A DNA stretch of 64,000 bases from the NCBI GenBank assembly GCA_905479575.1, contig CAJQNB010000076.1:1-64000 (forward strand), written 5' to 3'. The DNA comes from an uncultured Pseudophaeobacter sp. GTDB taxonomy: Bacteria; Pseudomonadota; Alphaproteobacteria; Rhodobacterales; Rhodobacteraceae. The position numbers and the translations under genes are program-made. Below are positions 45,275 to 54,328 of the stretch, one piece after another. The notes beneath the pieces are model-generated. The model worked only from the letters and a program-made list of their open reading frames with translations. It was not told where the DNA came from and did not search any database. Positions within the stretch are counted from its first letter, which is position 1. Each line of letters opens with the position of its first letter.

Positions 45275-45748
45275 ATGTCCAGCCTCTCTCCTCTGCCACA
45301 TCCGCTGTCGGCATCACCGCTCCGCCGCCGCGATGCCGGATTTTCTTTGCTGGAGCTGATGGTTGTGGTGGTTATCCTCTCCATTCTGGCCCTGGTGGTG
45401 GTGCCCCGGGTCATTGATCGCCCGGATCAGGCCCGCGCCGCCCGTGCCCAGGCCGATATTGCCGCGATCAGCAGCGCGGTGCAGCTCTACCGACTGGACA
45501 ATTTTCGCTACCCCAACACCGAACAGGGGCTGGCGGCGCTGGTCACCCGCCCAGCAGCAGATCCGGTGCCCAAAAACTGGGCCGAAAACGGCTATATGGA
45601 TCGCTTGCCCATCGATCCCTGGGGCCAGCCCTATCAATATCTCTCACCTGGGGTGCATGGGGATTTTGATATCTTCAGCTACGGCGCCAATGGGGTCAGC
45701 GGTGGCACCGGCGCAGATCAGGATATCGGCTCATGGGCCCTGGAATAG
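45275..45748 (+). CDS. gspG: type II secretion major pseudopilin GspG
   Basis: 157 residues. An unusually long 22-residue leader ends RDAG, cleaved before FSLLELMVVVVILSILALVV with Glu at position +5. The C-terminal domain has TEQGLAALVTRPAADPVPKNW and YMDRLPIDPWGQPYQYLSPG, the calcium-site region of GspG. It builds the shaft of the periplasmic pseudopilus. It leads the plus-strand run G-H-I-J-K-L-M, which is tightly overlapping except before gspL. Confidence 0.97.
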   Translation: MSSLSPLPHPLSASPLRRRDAGFSLLELMVVVVILSILALVVVPRVIDRPDQARAARAQADIAAISSAVQLYRLDNFRYPNTEQGLAALVTRPAADPVPKNWAENGYMDRLPIDPWGQPYQYLSPGVHGDFDIFSYGANGVSGGTGADQDIGSWALE

Positions 45749-46209
45749 AGACTGTTTTATCCGATCCTGCCCCGGGGACAGAGGCTGGGTTTACCCTGAT
45801 TGAGTTGCTGGTCACCACGGCGATCCTGGCGATCCTGGCGGTGGGCGCTGCTCTCTCTCTGCCCCGGTCACAAAGCCCGGAACAGCAGGATATGGTGCTC
45901 TTTCAAAAGCAGGTCGAAAACCAGCAGCTGCTGGCCATCACCGGCGGCCAATCGCGCGGGTTGAAGATCACCGCCGAGGGGCTGCAACTGGCCCTGCGGC
46001 AGGACCAGGGCTGGCAGATTTCCCCCCGGGTGCAGCGCTGGCAGAGCCCCGTGCGGTTTGCCACACAAGCGCCCCAGTACAGGGGAGCTGACACGCCAGA
46101 GATCTTTTTCCTCGCCACCGGGGAAAGCACCGCATTCGACATCACCTTTGGGCGCCGCCAGCATTGTCGCGGCAGCAGCGAGGGAGTGCTGGCATGCAGC
46201 AGTCCCTGA
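45733..46209 (+). CDS. gspH: type II secretion minor pseudopilin GspH
   Basis: 158 residues. The leader ends at GTEAG-FTLIELLVTTAIL (cleavage after Gly19). The soluble part is short, with a pair of cysteines near the end. It overlaps gspG by 16 bases and gspI by 16 bases, so the genes are translationally coupled. GspH is part of the pseudopilus tip region. The identification rests on gene order and the prepilin motif, since sequence conservation outside the helix is low. Confidence 0.88.
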   Translation: MGPGIETVLSDPAPGTEAGFTLIELLVTTAILAILAVGAALSLPRSQSPEQQDMVLFQKQVENQQLLAITGGQSRGLKITAEGLQLALRQDQGWQISPRVQRWQSPVRFATQAPQYRGADTPEIFFLATGESTAFDITFGRRQHCRGSSEGVLACSSP

Positions 46210-46610
46210 CACCCCAGAACCGCGATCCGGACCTGGCACCAGATCAACCCGGCCTGCGTGGCAATTCCGGCCTCACCCTCTTGGAGCTGGCCCTGGCCAT
46301 TCTGGTTCTGTCCCTGGCCAGCCTTGCGGCCCTGCGCAGCAGCGATCAGTCCCGCCGCGCCATTGGCGGTGAGATGGCACGGCTGATGGCACGGGTTGCG
46401 GTGCAAAACCGCATCGAAGAGCTGGCTCTCTATGGCAGGGAGGCCGGCGGGCTGCCCCAACAGATCCGCATCGGCCCCCAACAGATCCGCCTTGACCACG
46501 AGATCAAGCCCACCGCTGGCGGCCTGCTGCGCTTTGAGGTGACAGGGCGGGCACAAAGTGGCGAGGGCGCCAGTCTGGTGACCTATTTGCCAAGCGCGGC
46601 AAGGCCGTGA
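46194..46610 (+). CDS. gspI: type II secretion minor pseudopilin GspI
   Basis: 138 residues from ATG 46194, preceded by GAGGGAG. A 26-residue leader ends NSG, followed by LTLLELALAILVLSLASLA. The rest includes a short QNRIEELALYG helix, a feature of GspI. It overlaps gspH by 16 bases. A start 30 bases further up was rejected for lack of a ribosome site. Confidence 0.9.
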   Translation: MQQSLTPQNRDPDLAPDQPGLRGNSGLTLLELALAILVLSLASLAALRSSDQSRRAIGGEMARLMARVAVQNRIEELALYGREAGGLPQQIRIGPQQIRLDHEIKPTAGGLLRFEVTGRAQSGEGASLVTYLPSAARP

Positions 46611-47350
46611 CACAGCCCCGACAGATCCCCGTGGCAGAGCCTCAAAACAGCCCCCCAGGATCCGGCACCTCCGCGCCCGGGCTCCCGCAACCAGAGAGCG
46701 GGCTCAGCCTGATCGAACTGGTGGTTGCCATGGCGCTGTTTGCCCTGGTTGCGGTCATGGGGACCCAGGCCCTGACCGGTATGATGCGCATGCGGGACGG
46801 GCTGCAGGGGCGCGCCGAACAGGTGGCGCAGCTGGATCGCGGGCTCAGCCTGCTGCGCAGGGATATCAGAGCCCTGGTACCAATGCTCTTTTACCCGCCA
46901 GAGCGTCAGCCACCGCAATCCGCGCTGCGCTTTCGCAACGGGGTGCTGTCTCTCTCTGTTGCAGGCCAGCCGCGGCTTCAAGATCTCAGTGCCGCGGCCC
47001 CGCCGCCCCTGCGCTTCCAACGGATCGACTGGGAGCTGCAGGGCGATGTGTTGCAACGGCGCAGCTGGCCAGCCCTGACCCCGGCGCTGCGCAGCAGCCG
47101 TCAGGATGCCCAGGCGGTGATGCCGGGGGTCACGGGGCTGCGGCTGCGCAGCTACTGGGCTGATCTGGGCTGGATCGACGGCGCGGGTAGCCTCGGGGTT
47201 TCTGCGGGCAGCCCCGGCGGGGGGCCCCTGGATGGTGATGGGGGAACCGCCGCTGCAGAACTCTACTCCAGTACCCTGCCCCTGGCCCTGGAGCTGATCC
47301 TGGAGACCGAGGATTATGGCGATATTTCCCTTGTCGAGACCCTGAAATGA
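46607..47350 (+). CDS. gspJ: type II secretion minor pseudopilin GspJ
   Basis: 247 residues from GTG 46607, whose TG overlaps the stop of gspI. A 32-residue Pro/Gln-rich leader ends PESG, followed by LSLIELVVAMALFALVAVM. The body contains a helix with QLDRGLSLLRRDIRAL and VTGLRLRSYWADLGW, typical of GspJ, and ends acidic. It overlaps gspK by four bases. Confidence 0.92.
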   Translation: MTQPRQIPVAEPQNSPPGSGTSAPGLPQPESGLSLIELVVAMALFALVAVMGTQALTGMMRMRDGLQGRAEQVAQLDRGLSLLRRDIRALVPMLFYPPERQPPQSALRFRNGVLSLSVAGQPRLQDLSAAAPPPLRFQRIDWELQGDVLQRRSWPALTPALRSSRQDAQAVMPGVTGLRLRSYWADLGWIDGAGSLGVSAGSPGGGPLDGDGGTAAAELYSSTLPLALELILETEDYGDISLVETLK

Positions 47351-48387
47351 GCGGGCGCACGCGCAAAACACCACCTGGAATGATCCAGTCTGGGACAGGC
47401 CAGGCCGGGATGGGCGGTTTTGTTCTGGTCAATGCCTTGGTGCTGGTGCTGGCCCTGGCGGCGCTCAGCACCTGGATGCTCAGCCGTGCCGAAGGCGGGC
47501 GGATGCGTTTGCAGGCCGGGCTGGAAGCCGCCCAGATCACCCTGGCCCTGGATGCGATGGACGCCCTGGCCCTCAGCCTGCTGCACCAGGACCAGGGCGC
47601 TATCGACCACACCGGGGAAGGCTGGGCCCGCCCCATAGCTGCTCTGGAGCTGGCACCGGAATTGATCCCCGGAGAGGGCCCCCGCGAGGTGGGCGGAGAA
47701 ATCACGGATCTGCAGGGGCGGTTCAATGTGAACTGGCTGAGTGATTCCACTAATCTGGCTGCCCGGGCCGGGTTTGACCGGCTTTTGACCCAGCTCGCCC
47801 TGCCTGCGCAAACCGGGCAAACCCTCACCCGGTTTCTGCGCCCCGGCACCACCTTCAGCCGCGCCGAGCGGGCGCCCTGGCTGCAAATGGACCCGCCCCG
47901 CGATCCCATTGGCGGGCCACTGCTGAATGCGGATCAACTTGCAGAGCACCCCGGGTTATCGCCTGCCACCTATGCTCGGCTGCGCCCCTGGATCACCGCC
48001 CTGCCCAGTGACAGCGCTCTGAATGTGAACACCGCGCCCGCCGAGGTCCTGCAGGCCTTCTTGCCACATCTGCCCCCGGCAGCACTGTCACGCCTGCTGG
48101 CCCAGCGGCGCCGCCAGCCCTTTGCCTCGGTCGATGCCTTTTTGATTGCCGCCCGGCTGGAACAGCTCCTGGAGGAGCAACAGGAGGACGAGGCCGAAGA
48201 CGATGGGGAAGAGGCCGCGCTTCGCCCGGAGCAGCTGACTGTGGGGAGCAGCTGGTTCCGCCTGGATGCCTGGGCGCGCCAGGATGGGCCCCAGGGCAGA
48301 CTGGAGGCGCGACGCAGCACTCTCTTGCAGCGCCGCGGCCCCAGGCAACGCCCCGCACTCATCTGGCAAATCACCCGGCGCCCCTGA
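47347..48387 (+). CDS. gspK: type II secretion minor pseudopilin GspK
   Basis: 346 residues. The leader ends GMGG, then FVLVNALVLVLALAALS, without the Glu at +5, as is common for GspK. ITDLQGRFNVNWL and a helix-hairpin-helix-like region with ALNVNTAPAEVLQAFL follow. The C-terminus has an acidic EEQQEDEAEDDGEEA tract. GspK caps the pseudopilus tip with I and J. The start ATG overlaps the gspJ stop by four bases. Confidence 0.93.
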   Translation: MSGRTRKTPPGMIQSGTGQAGMGGFVLVNALVLVLALAALSTWMLSRAEGGRMRLQAGLEAAQITLALDAMDALALSLLHQDQGAIDHTGEGWARPIAALELAPELIPGEGPREVGGEITDLQGRFNVNWLSDSTNLAARAGFDRLLTQLALPAQTGQTLTRFLRPGTTFSRAERAPWLQMDPPRDPIGGPLLNADQLAEHPGLSPATYARLRPWITALPSDSALNVNTAPAEVLQAFLPHLPPAALSRLLAQRRRQPFASVDAFLIAARLEQLLEEQQEDEAEDDGEEAALRPEQLTVGSSWFRLDAWARQDGPQGRLEARRSTLLQRRGPRQRPALIWQITRRP

Positions 48388-48544
48388 TCCCGCCTCCTCT
48401 CTGGGCTCTCCGCGCAAAAGTCACAAAATGCCCCAACCTCTGCGGGATTGCACTTCACCGGCACAGTCGACATTCTGCCCCAATTCATCAGCCTCGATGC
48501 ATCAGGGCGCCCCAGCACAGGCCCACACCAGGAGACCAACCGCA

Positions 48545-49849
48545 ATGCCCACCGCTCGTCGGCCCCATCACCAGACAGTATCCCGGATGGATAGCTCACC
48601 GGAGTGCCTGCGTCTGGGCACAGACCGTCCAGCGGCCCAACAGGTGGTCATGGTGCCGGGTACCCAGGTGCCCCTGGTGCGGTTTGACCTGCCAAAGGGG
48701 CTGCGTGGGCAGGCCCGCGAACAGGTGGCACAGCGCCAGCTCGCGGATCGCACCGGCCTGCGCCAGGGGCTAACCCTGCATCCCTGCCCGCCACTGGATC
48801 GCAAAACTCAGGGCGGCAAAGCAAAAGGCGCGCATAAGTGGCACCAGGCCTTGATCGCCGAAAACCAGCTGTTGGAGCAGCTGCAGGATCTCTCCTGCCA
48901 GGCAGTGCTGCCGGATTACATGACCCTGCCCACTGCCCCCGAAATCTGGACCCTGTGCCGCGATCACCTGCCCCTTGCCGCCCCAGCGGATGCGGCATCT
49001 TTCTCCACTGCAGACAGCCAAGAAGAGATCGTAATGGCGCGCCTGGGTCCCGACGACGGGTTCAGCGCCCAGCCCGCCCTGGCCGAGGCCCAGCTGGAGC
49101 GCGCCCTGAGCACCGGTCCGACCCCAAGGGCCTGGTTGCTGCTGTCTCCCCAAGGAGAGGCCGACCCGCTGATCGCCCTGGCCGCCGCCCATGGTATTCC
49201 TCTGGTCCATGACACCTCAGATCTGACCGATCTGGGGCTGCCTCCCCCCCGCGTCCTGCAGCATGGGGAACTGGCCTGTGACCTGCGCCGCAATCCAATG
49301 GCCGCCCGCAACCAGCTGGAGCGGCAGCTCAGGCCCTGGCGCTGGCCCTTGCTGGCCGGAGCCCTGGCCGCCACGATCTGGGCCATAACCCAAAGCCTGG
49401 CCACCGCCCGGCTGGAAGCGGAAACCGCAGCAATCAGCCGTCGCACCACCCAACTCGTGCAAGAGGCCTTTGTGCCCCAGGGCCCAATGCTGGATACCCG
49501 GCTCCAGGTCAGCCGGGCGCTCGACACGCTACACCGAGCCAGCAACGCCAATCGCAAGACTAGTGACCCACTAACCCTAACGGCCCAGGCGGCCCGGGTT
49601 GTGGCCAGCGCCGGGCAGCAGCCAGAGCTGCTGAGCTATGACGAAAGTGAGGGCCTCTTACTGGGACTGCAAGTGGACGATTTTGCAGCCGTCGACCAGC
49701 TGTACAGCGCCCTCGACAGTGCTGGACTGACGGTCCAACTGCGCGATTCCCGCGTAAGCGATGGGCAGGATAGCGTGCGGGCAGAGTTCCTCATCACCGG
49801 CCCCTCGCCCAAACCCCAGACTGCCGCCCAGACAGGAGCACGCCCCTGA
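48545..49849 (+). CDS. gspL: type II secretion inner-membrane protein GspL
   Basis: 434 residues from ATG 48545, chosen because AGGAGA lies nine bases upstream. A cytoplasmic domain of about 260 residues (actin-like fold in the family) is followed by one membrane helix (about 266-286, LLAGALAATIWAITQ) and a periplasmic domain. GspL recruits the GspE ATPase to the membrane and pairs with GspM. 157 bases without a recognised gene separate it from gspK. A longer frame back to 48266 overlaps gspK and looks non-native. The next gene overlaps by one base. Confidence 0.85.
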   Translation: MPTARRPHHQTVSRMDSSPECLRLGTDRPAAQQVVMVPGTQVPLVRFDLPKGLRGQAREQVAQRQLADRTGLRQGLTLHPCPPLDRKTQGGKAKGAHKWHQALIAENQLLEQLQDLSCQAVLPDYMTLPTAPEIWTLCRDHLPLAAPADAASFSTADSQEEIVMARLGPDDGFSAQPALAEAQLERALSTGPTPRAWLLLSPQGEADPLIALAAAHGIPLVHDTSDLTDLGLPPPRVLQHGELACDLRRNPMAARNQLERQLRPWRWPLLAGALAATIWAITQSLATARLEAETAAISRRTTQLVQEAFVPQGPMLDTRLQVSRALDTLHRASNANRKTSDPLTLTAQAARVVASAGQQPELLSYDESEGLLLGLQVDDFAAVDQLYSALDSAGLTVQLRDSRVSDGQDSVRAEFLITGPSPKPQTAAQTGARP

Positions 49850-50337
49850 TGGCCCGATTGATCGATTTGCTGCTCTCTCTCAACAGCCGCGAACGCGGCC
49901 TCTTGGCGCTGCTTGCGGTCACCGCCGTTCTGGGGTTGGTTTTTGGCGGACTTTTGCCACTCCATGAGCAGCGTCAAAGCGCCGAGATAGCGCAGCATGA
50001 GGCCCGTGCTTTGGAAGCCTGGGTTGTTGATCGCATTGCAGAAAAATCGACCCTAACAGGGGGTACTTCAACCATCTATCCGAATCCCATCGGCCTGAGC
50101 AGCATCGAGCAAGGATTGATTTCAGCCCAGTTGCGCCCGCAGCTCAGCGCGCTGACACGGCAAGACGACAATGGTCTGACCCTGCGGTTTGATCAGGTGG
50201 ATTTTCTGCGGCTTGCCAGTTGGCTTTCGGCCGCACATCCGGCCTGGGGCTATCATTTCAAAAATTTCCGCCTGGAAGCACTGGAGCAGCCGGGGCAGAT
50301 CGCGGCCTGGATTGAGCTCAGCCCGGCGCAGGAGTAA
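49849..50337 (+). CDS. gspM: type II secretion inner-membrane protein GspM
   Basis: 162 residues. A short cytoplasmic N-terminus (LIDLLLSLNSRERGLLAL) is followed by one membrane helix (about 17-37) and a periplasmic ferredoxin-like domain. The start codon overlaps the gspL stop by one base. GspM stabilises GspL in the assembly platform. The family is poorly conserved, so the call depends on gene order and topology. Confidence 0.88.
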   Translation: MARLIDLLLSLNSRERGLLALLAVTAVLGLVFGGLLPLHEQRQSAEIAQHEARALEAWVVDRIAEKSTLTGGTSTIYPNPIGLSSIEQGLISAQLRPQLSALTRQDDNGLTLRFDQVDFLRLASWLSAAHPAWGYHFKNFRLEALEQPGQIAAWIELSPAQE

Positions 50338-50345
50338 AAATGCCC

Positions 50346-50376
50346 GGCCAAACTGGTGGTGGGCCAAGCTGGTGGT
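50346..50376 (+). repeat. two 15-nt tandem repeats between convergent genes
   Basis: GGCCAAACTGGTGGT (50346-50360) is followed by a copy with one change (50362-50376), in the gap between gspM and the oppositely oriented lipoprotein gene. No clear terminator is seen in this 85-bp gap. Confidence 0.5.
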
Positions 50377-50422
50377 GTTTCAGACCCAGACCCGAGGTAA
50401 GATATCGCGGCGCAGCGCCTGA

Positions 50423-50950
50423 TCAAAGCGCCTTGAGACGGGCTGCGATACTGGCCTTGCGCCCGGCCATTCCTCCCAAGGGGTCCAGATCCGCATGGGA
50501 TTTCAGCACCTCGCTGAGCGCTTTTTGAGCCGCCACCAACTGGGCCTTGCCGGCCGCAGTCTGATCCTGCGACAACAGGATCAACCCCAGCTCATGCTGC
50601 GCCGTGCCCTGAACGGCCAGCGCCGCGCCGCGGGCGGTGCCGCTTTGACTCTGGGCCAGATTGCTTGCGGCTGATGCGGCTTCGGAAAAATTGCCAGCCC
50701 GCAGTTCCGCATGGGCATATTCCAGCTGCAACCGCGGGGTTAGGGGGCCAGCCTGGGAGATCAGTTTCAGATAGGCCTTGCGAGCGCGCTCATAATCGCC
50801 GGCTTCCAGGGCATTGCGGGCCACTGCATATTTCGACTGAAAGCCGCTGCCGCTGCTCATGGTCTCGCCACAGCTGCCCAAAACCAGCGCCAGACCCAAA
50901 GCCCAGCCGGCCGTTAAAAGTGATCTCGCCTGCATTGCCGCTCTTTTCAT
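50423..50950 (-). CDS. TPR-type lipoprotein within the T2SS cluster
   Basis: 175 residues from ATG 50950 (AGG upstream). A lipoprotein signal peptide ends LVLGSC (Cys27). Two or three tetratricopeptide-like helical pairs follow: YAVARNALEAGDYERARKAYLKL, YAHAELRAGNFSEAASAASNL and GTAQHELGLILLSQDQTAAGKAQL. It sits between gspM and gspC on the opposite strand. Its lipid anchor and position suggest a pilotin- or assembly-like role for the GspD secretin, but TPR lipoproteins are not the classical GspS fold, so this is inference. Confidence 0.8.
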   Translation of the reverse strand: MKRAAMQARSLLTAGWALGLALVLGSCGETMSSGSGFQSKYAVARNALEAGDYERARKAYLKLISQAGPLTPRLQLEYAHAELRAGNFSEAASAASNLAQSQSGTARGAALAVQGTAQHELGLILLSQDQTAAGKAQLVAAQKALSEVLKSHADLDPLGGMAGRKASIAARLKAL

Positions 50951-51064
50951 ATTTATTTGCCTGCAAAAATTTACCATCTTTACGGCACTGCGTCCATCTG
51001 AGAGCAGTCTTTGCACAGAGGGTGTGGCCGCTTCGCCAACCCGCAGCAGACATCAAAGGTTTCC

Positions 51065-51532
51065 ATGCGCCTGATTGCCACCATTATGACACTGGTCGCC
51101 CTGGGTTTCACCGCCTGGGCGGGTCTGGCTCTCTGGCTGGAACTGACCCGTGCACCCGCCCAGGTCTCAGCCCCGGCGCAGCCTGCTGTTGCAGCCGCCA
51201 CCCCGACAAAAGCACCGCCCTCTTCGGCGCCGCCCTGGCCTGCCCTGTTTGGCGAAAGGCAACCGCCAAAGCCACAGCCCCCCGCCCAGGTGACAGCGCC
51301 GCAACCCCCGCGCCCGCCAAAACCCCCGATTGACAGTCTTGGCTATCGGCTCAAAGGCCTGGTGCAGGTCAGCAACGCCACCTGGGCTATGGTTTCCCAC
51401 CCCACCGGCGAACAGCTGGTGCGCATTGGCGATCCCCTGGGAGAGCAGATGACCGTCTCCAGAATTGATGATGAGGGACTCTGGGTCAGCCGGGGGGGGG
51501 ATACACCAGAGCTGTTGGGGTTTGCAGACTAA
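51065..51532 (+). CDS. gspC: type II secretion protein GspC (short form)
   Basis: 155 residues from ATG 51065. One membrane helix (about 7-26, ALGFTAWAGLALWLEL) is followed by a Pro/Ala-rich linker (about 30-95) and a homology-region domain (LGYRLKGLVQVSNATWAMV, then LVRIGDPLGEQMTVSRID). This links the inner-membrane platform to the secretin. The PDZ or coiled-coil domain usual at the end of GspC is absent, so the protein is short for its family. It is transcribed alone, away from the lipoprotein gene, and converges on gspF. Confidence 0.85.
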   Translation: MRLIATIMTLVALGFTAWAGLALWLELTRAPAQVSAPAQPAVAAATPTKAPPSSAPPWPALFGERQPPKPQPPAQVTAPQPPRPPKPPIDSLGYRLKGLVQVSNATWAMVSHPTGEQLVRIGDPLGEQMTVSRIDDEGLWVSRGGDTPELLGFAD

Positions 51533-51545
51533 CGCAGCGCCGATC

Positions 51546-52802
51546 TCAGCCCGCAACCACCGCCTGCAAATCAAAGATCGGCAACAGGACCGCCAGTACA
51601 ATCACCAGCACCAAGCCCCCCACCAACATCATCAAAGCAGGCTCTAACAAGGCAGCAATGCGCTTTCGTTCGGTGGAAAGCCGATGCTCGACCAGGGTTG
51701 CAGCCCGGGCGCTCATCGGCGCCAGGCGCACCGAGATCTCTCCGGCGGCAATCAGCTGGCGCGCCACCGGTGGTAAAAAGGTGAGCTGCGCCAGGGCCGC
51801 CGAGAGACTTTCGCCCTGCTGCACCCGCTGGGTGACAGCGCGGGCCTCCTGCTGGAAACCCGCGATACTCAAGACCTCCACCGCGCTGTCGGTGGCACTG
51901 AGTACCGCATGGCGCGACCCCAGCACCAGGGCCAGGGTGCGCAGATATTGCACCGAGGCCGACAGCCGCATCAGCCGCCCCAGCACCGGCAGACGCAGCA
52001 TCAGTCGATCGCGACGCTGCCGCAGGCTGGAAATTCGCGGCACCACCGCCCCAAACACCACCAGCCCCAGCAGGGCAATACCGATGCTGCCGGCATAGTC
52101 TCGGATCAGGTCCGATACCGCCAGGATAGCCTGGGTCAGCCCCGGTAGTGGGCGACCCGACATCTCGAACATGGCGACGATTTCAGGAGCTACATTGACC
52201 ATCAGGATCGCACAGACCAAAAGCGACACAGCCGCCACAAAGCCCGGATAGATCAGCGCCGTGGCAATCTGCGCCTTGTCACTGCCCAGCTGCTCCAGGT
52301 GCTCGGCCAGTTCATGAAAAACCTCGGCCAGCTCGCCCGCGCTTTCGCCCGCGCGCAGCGCCGCCAGATAATAGGGCGCAAACCCAGCCCCTCCCCGGGC
52401 CAGTGCCTCCGACAGGCTGGCACCATCCAGCAGAGCCGCCCGGGCCTCGGCGGCCACCGCGTCCAGCAGCGGATGTCCACCGCTGCGCACCGCCTCAAGC
52501 GCTTCTTCCACCGGCAGTTCAGCCCCCAGCATCACCGCCATCTGACGGGTGAACACCACCTGCAGATCCGGGCTCAGGCGATGGCGCCAAGTGGTGACAA
52601 AGGCAAAAGGCCCCGACGCCGGATCTGATGTTTTGCTGTCACTCTTGCCGGATCCTGCTTGCCTGCGCGTCTCGCTCAGTTCAGCGACAAAAAGGTCCTG
52701 CGCCGCCAGCTGGCGGCTGGCATCGCCTTCGGTTTCGGCCACAACTGAGCCGCTGCGTCGCCGGCCTCCTTTGGTATAGGCGATATAGCGATAGGCCTTC
52801 AC
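51546..52802 (-). CDS. gspF: type II secretion inner-membrane platform protein GspF
   Basis: 418 residues. The N-terminal cytoplasmic part begins MKAYRYIAYTKGGRRRSG. Two GspF/PilC domains follow (each with FTRQMAVMLGAELPVEEAL- or LRTLALVLGSRHAVLSA-like cores), with three membrane helices near 190-210, 235-260 and at the C-terminus. The start overlaps the gspE stop by four bases (ATGA), so the genes D-E-F are coupled. Confidence 0.95.
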   Translation of the reverse strand: MKAYRYIAYTKGGRRRSGSVVAETEGDASRQLAAQDLFVAELSETRRQAGSGKSDSKTSDPASGPFAFVTTWRHRLSPDLQVVFTRQMAVMLGAELPVEEALEAVRSGGHPLLDAVAAEARAALLDGASLSEALARGGAGFAPYYLAALRAGESAGELAEVFHELAEHLEQLGSDKAQIATALIYPGFVAAVSLLVCAILMVNVAPEIVAMFEMSGRPLPGLTQAILAVSDLIRDYAGSIGIALLGLVVFGAVVPRISSLRQRRDRLMLRLPVLGRLMRLSASVQYLRTLALVLGSRHAVLSATDSAVEVLSIAGFQQEARAVTQRVQQGESLSAALAQLTFLPPVARQLIAAGEISVRLAPMSARAATLVEHRLSTERKRIAALLEPALMMLVGGLVLVIVLAVLLPIFDLQAVVAG

Positions 52803-54328
52803 GCGACATCCCCAACCACACGCAGGGCTTCTTCAAGACTGACCTCGCCCAATGCCACCGCAAGCAAGCCCTGACCAATCAGGGTTTCGCCCGCGCTCAG
52901 CGCCAGCTCTTTCAATTCGGCCTCGGTGGCGCCACGGTCAATGGCCTCGGTGATCTGTGGCGTCACCTCTGCCATTTCAAAAATCCCAATCCGCCCAGCA
53001 TAGCCACTGCCGCCACAGCTCGTGCAGCCCACCGGCGCCTGGATCTGCTCGGGCACTGCCAGCCCGTGGCGCTGAAACAGCGCGGCGTCCTCGGCGCTGG
53101 GGGCCTGTGGCTGGCGGCAGCTGTGACAGAGCCGCCGCAGCAACCGCTGAGCGATCACCCCGCGCAGGGTCGCCGCGATGAGGAAATTATCCAGCCCCAG
53201 GTCGCGCAGGCGGACAATGGCCCCAACCGAGCTATTGGCATGCAGCGAGGAAAACACCAGATGGCCAGTGAGCGCCGCCTGGGCCGCGGTCTGGGCAGTT
53301 TCCGGGTCGCGCACCTCGCCGACCAGAATGACATCCGGGTCCTGACGCAGGGTGGCACGCAGCCCGGCGGCAAAGCTCATGCCGATCTCGGCGTTGATCT
53401 GGCTTTGACTGATCCCCGGCAGATCATATTCGATCGGGTCTTCCACCGTGACGATATTGCGCTCGGCGCGATCGGCCAGTTGCAGCAGCGAATACAGCGT
53501 CGTGGTCTTGCCGGCACCGGTGGGGCCGGTGGCCAGGATGATGCCATTGGGAAAGCCGGAAAGTCGCTTTAGTAGGGACTGTTGTTGCGCCGACAACCCC
53601 AGATCCTGCAACGGCCGCAGCCCGGTTGACCGATCCAGGATCCGCAGCACGATGCGTTCGCCGTAATGACCCGGCAGGGAGCTGACCCTTGTGTCGATCT
53701 GCCGCCCGGCCAGGGAAAGCGGGATGCGGCCATCCTGCGGCAGCCGGGTCTCGGCGATATCCAACCCGGCCATGACTTTCAGCCGCGACACGATGCGTTT
53801 CACCGGCACATCCGAGCGATCCATCACCTCTTGCAAAAAGCCGTCAATGCGCATGCGCACCCGCAAGCCCCCCTCATGGGGTTCGATATGCAGATCCGAG
53901 GCGCCGCTTTGCACCGCCCGCGCCAAGAGCTGATTGACCAGGGTGATCACCGGCGCATCCCCCGGCTCCTCCAGCAGATCTCGTTGTCGACGGGCAAAGG
54001 CGGCCTCTTCCAGGTCAAAGCTCAGCTCATCCTGCTGGGGCCCGGCCCCATCCTGTTGATAGACCCGCGCCAGGGCCAGCTCAAACCCGGGCTGATCCAG
54101 GGTTTCCACCCGAAGCCCCGGCACCAGCCCCAGCCGACGCTGCGCCTCACGTAGGCCAAAGCCATCGGCAGCGGGGCCCAGGATCAGGCAGCCCGCGTCA
54201 AAAATCACCTGCTGATCGCGGGCAAAACCAAAGGGCAGGCCAGCTGCCAGTTCTGAGGCCGGATCAGTTTCCACCTTGGAAGCGGAGGCGACTGGGGAGA
54301 GGGGGGTAGTTGCGGCGTTGCGCGGCAT
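52799..54328 (-). CDS. gspE: type II secretion ATPase GspE
   Basis: 509 residues from ATG 54328; a GTG at 54274 is an alternative. The catalytic core has the Walker A motif GPTGAGKTT (Lys about 274), the Asp box VTVEDPIEYDLPGI and the Walker B-region DPDVILVGEVRDPETAQ. The His box is TGHLVFSSLHANS, and the tetracysteine zinc site is CHSC...CTSC (about 40 residues apart). It powers pseudopilus assembly through GspL/F. It overlaps the 3' end of gspD by about 65 bases. Confidence 0.95.
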   Translation of the reverse strand: MPRNAATTPLSPVASASKVETDPASELAAGLPFGFARDQQVIFDAGCLILGPAADGFGLREAQRRLGLVPGLRVETLDQPGFELALARVYQQDGAGPQQDELSFDLEEAAFARRQRDLLEEPGDAPVITLVNQLLARAVQSGASDLHIEPHEGGLRVRMRIDGFLQEVMDRSDVPVKRIVSRLKVMAGLDIAETRLPQDGRIPLSLAGRQIDTRVSSLPGHYGERIVLRILDRSTGLRPLQDLGLSAQQQSLLKRLSGFPNGIILATGPTGAGKTTTLYSLLQLADRAERNIVTVEDPIEYDLPGISQSQINAEIGMSFAAGLRATLRQDPDVILVGEVRDPETAQTAAQAALTGHLVFSSLHANSSVGAIVRLRDLGLDNFLIAATLRGVIAQRLLRRLCHSCRQPQAPSAEDAALFQRHGLAVPEQIQAPVGCTSCGGSGYAGRIGIFEMAEVTPQITEAIDRGATEAELKELALSAGETLIGQGLLAVALGEVSLEEALRVVGDVA

